From: Pseudomonas wuhanensis
GTDB taxonomy: Bacteria > Pseudomonadota > Gammaproteobacteria > Pseudomonadales > Pseudomonadaceae
Length of the DNA stretch: 64,000 nucleotides
Assembly: GCF_030687395.1 (NCBI RefSeq)
Contig: NZ_CP117430.1
Location: 4,836,001 to 4,900,000, forward strand
Direction: 5' to 3'
Shown here: positions 63,836 through 64,000 of the stretch, piece after piece
Numbering within the stretch: position 1 is the first letter of the stretch
Layout: each line of letters opens with the position of its first letter
Translations under genes and position numbers: made by a program
Notes under the pieces: generated by a model
The model's database searches: none
What the model saw: only the letters and a program-made list of their open reading frames with translations
What the model was told of the DNA's origin: nothing

Positions 63836-64000
63836 CAACACACCCACCAAAAACAAGATCTGCCAACACAGGCCGCCGCAAGGCGGCCTTCTACTCTCTA
63901 AGTAAGAGCAGGAGGTACGACCATTCGGCGCCTCGGCGATTCGCAACTCCCGAGGGTTGCGGCATACTCGACGTCTCTGGAGATCCATCAAGCATGCCCG
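63836..64000. other. tail region with terminator and possible next gene start
   Basis: A terminator-like stem, AGGCCGCC (63870-63877) with GGCGGCCT (63882-63889), is followed by TCTACT and closes the Yip1 gene. At 63994 an ATG (ATGCCCG) lies about 12 bases after TGGAGA and may start the next plus-strand gene, cut by the window. Only seven bases are visible, so no product can be given. Confidence 0.4.
63870..63892 (+). terminator. terminator after the Yip1-family gene
   Basis: An 8-bp perfect stem (AGGCCGCC / GGCGGCCT) with a GCAA tetraloop and a short pyrimidine tail, 34 bases past the stop codon. The T-run is weak. Confidence 0.65.

Noticed and set aside
63734-63991. An 85-codon minus-strand frame at the right edge
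   Set aside because: It overlaps the Yip1-family gene and runs through a terminator hairpin; no coding signature.

Overview
The window reads as a chromosomal segment from a Pseudomonas of the fluorescens group. The supporting signs are high G+C content, dense gene packing, fabA-fabB, gacS-ldhA, cpxR/cpxP/sensor, the second-messenger pair lapG-lapD, and many copies of the REP-like palindromes typical of this group (cores GTGGGAGC..GGCTTGC and TGGCGAGGGAGC..). I found no tRNA, rRNA, CRISPR array or prophage. All gene names rest on reading protein motifs by eye; no database search was run.

Layout. 0.1-1.1 kb: an M29/NicX-like metalloprotein. 1.2-6.2 kb (minus strand): rluB, scpB, scpA, yciO and the PHP phosphatase rnm, with yciB-yciI diverging at 6.3-7.2 kb. 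This is the conserved 'yci' chromosome-maintenance and RNA-processing neighbourhood. 7.3-10.5 kb: an envelope-stress module consisting of a coiled-coil membrane protein, cpxR, cpxP and a sensor kinase, with a candidate CpxR box before cpxP. 10.6-11.9 kb: an IS110-family element sitting inside a REP palindrome. 11.9-19.2 kb: nitroreductase, trkH, two AraC regulators, Mpo1-like, HD, LpxH-like, EamA and SelW-like genes. 19.3-27.6 kb: plpD (type Vd patatin), a FimV-like protein, a MarR regulator, recQ, a YecA-like protein and a DUF454 protein. 27.8-30.5 kb: lapG-lapD. 30.6-39.3 kb (minus strand): AI-2E permease, DUF4892, GST, two alpha/beta hydrolases, thioesterase, acyl-CoA synthetase, sixA, DUF4389 and gpsA. 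39.5-44.4 kb: a tightly coupled TonB-receptor / periplasmic binding protein / hybrid kinase operon. 44.7-46.4 kb: fabA-fabB. 47.2-53.4 kb (minus strand): DUF2058, mazG, relA, rlmD, cysM. 53.7-57.6 kb: gacS and ldhA. 57.6-63.8 kb: zinc-ribbon proteins, a META lipoprotein, a TlpA-like lipoprotein, arsC-like, wrbA, DUF2069, a 3-methyladenine glycosylase, ttcA and a Yip1-family protein.

The most striking object is the IS110-family insertion (10622-11863). Joining its flanks restores an intact REP end, with the dinucleotide CT at both junctions. The 211-bp leader ahead of the transposase folds on paper into two large stem-loops. One carries segments matching the REP target on both sides of CT. The other carries segments matching the element's own two ends. 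This is the layout expected of a bridge (seek) RNA guiding insertion into REPs. Other points worth attention are the receptor-binding protein-kinase operon next to fabAB, a lapG-lapD pair with no adhesin or type I secretion genes nearby, and two signalling kinases (GacS and a kinase placed like P. aeruginosa PA1611) within 12 kb.
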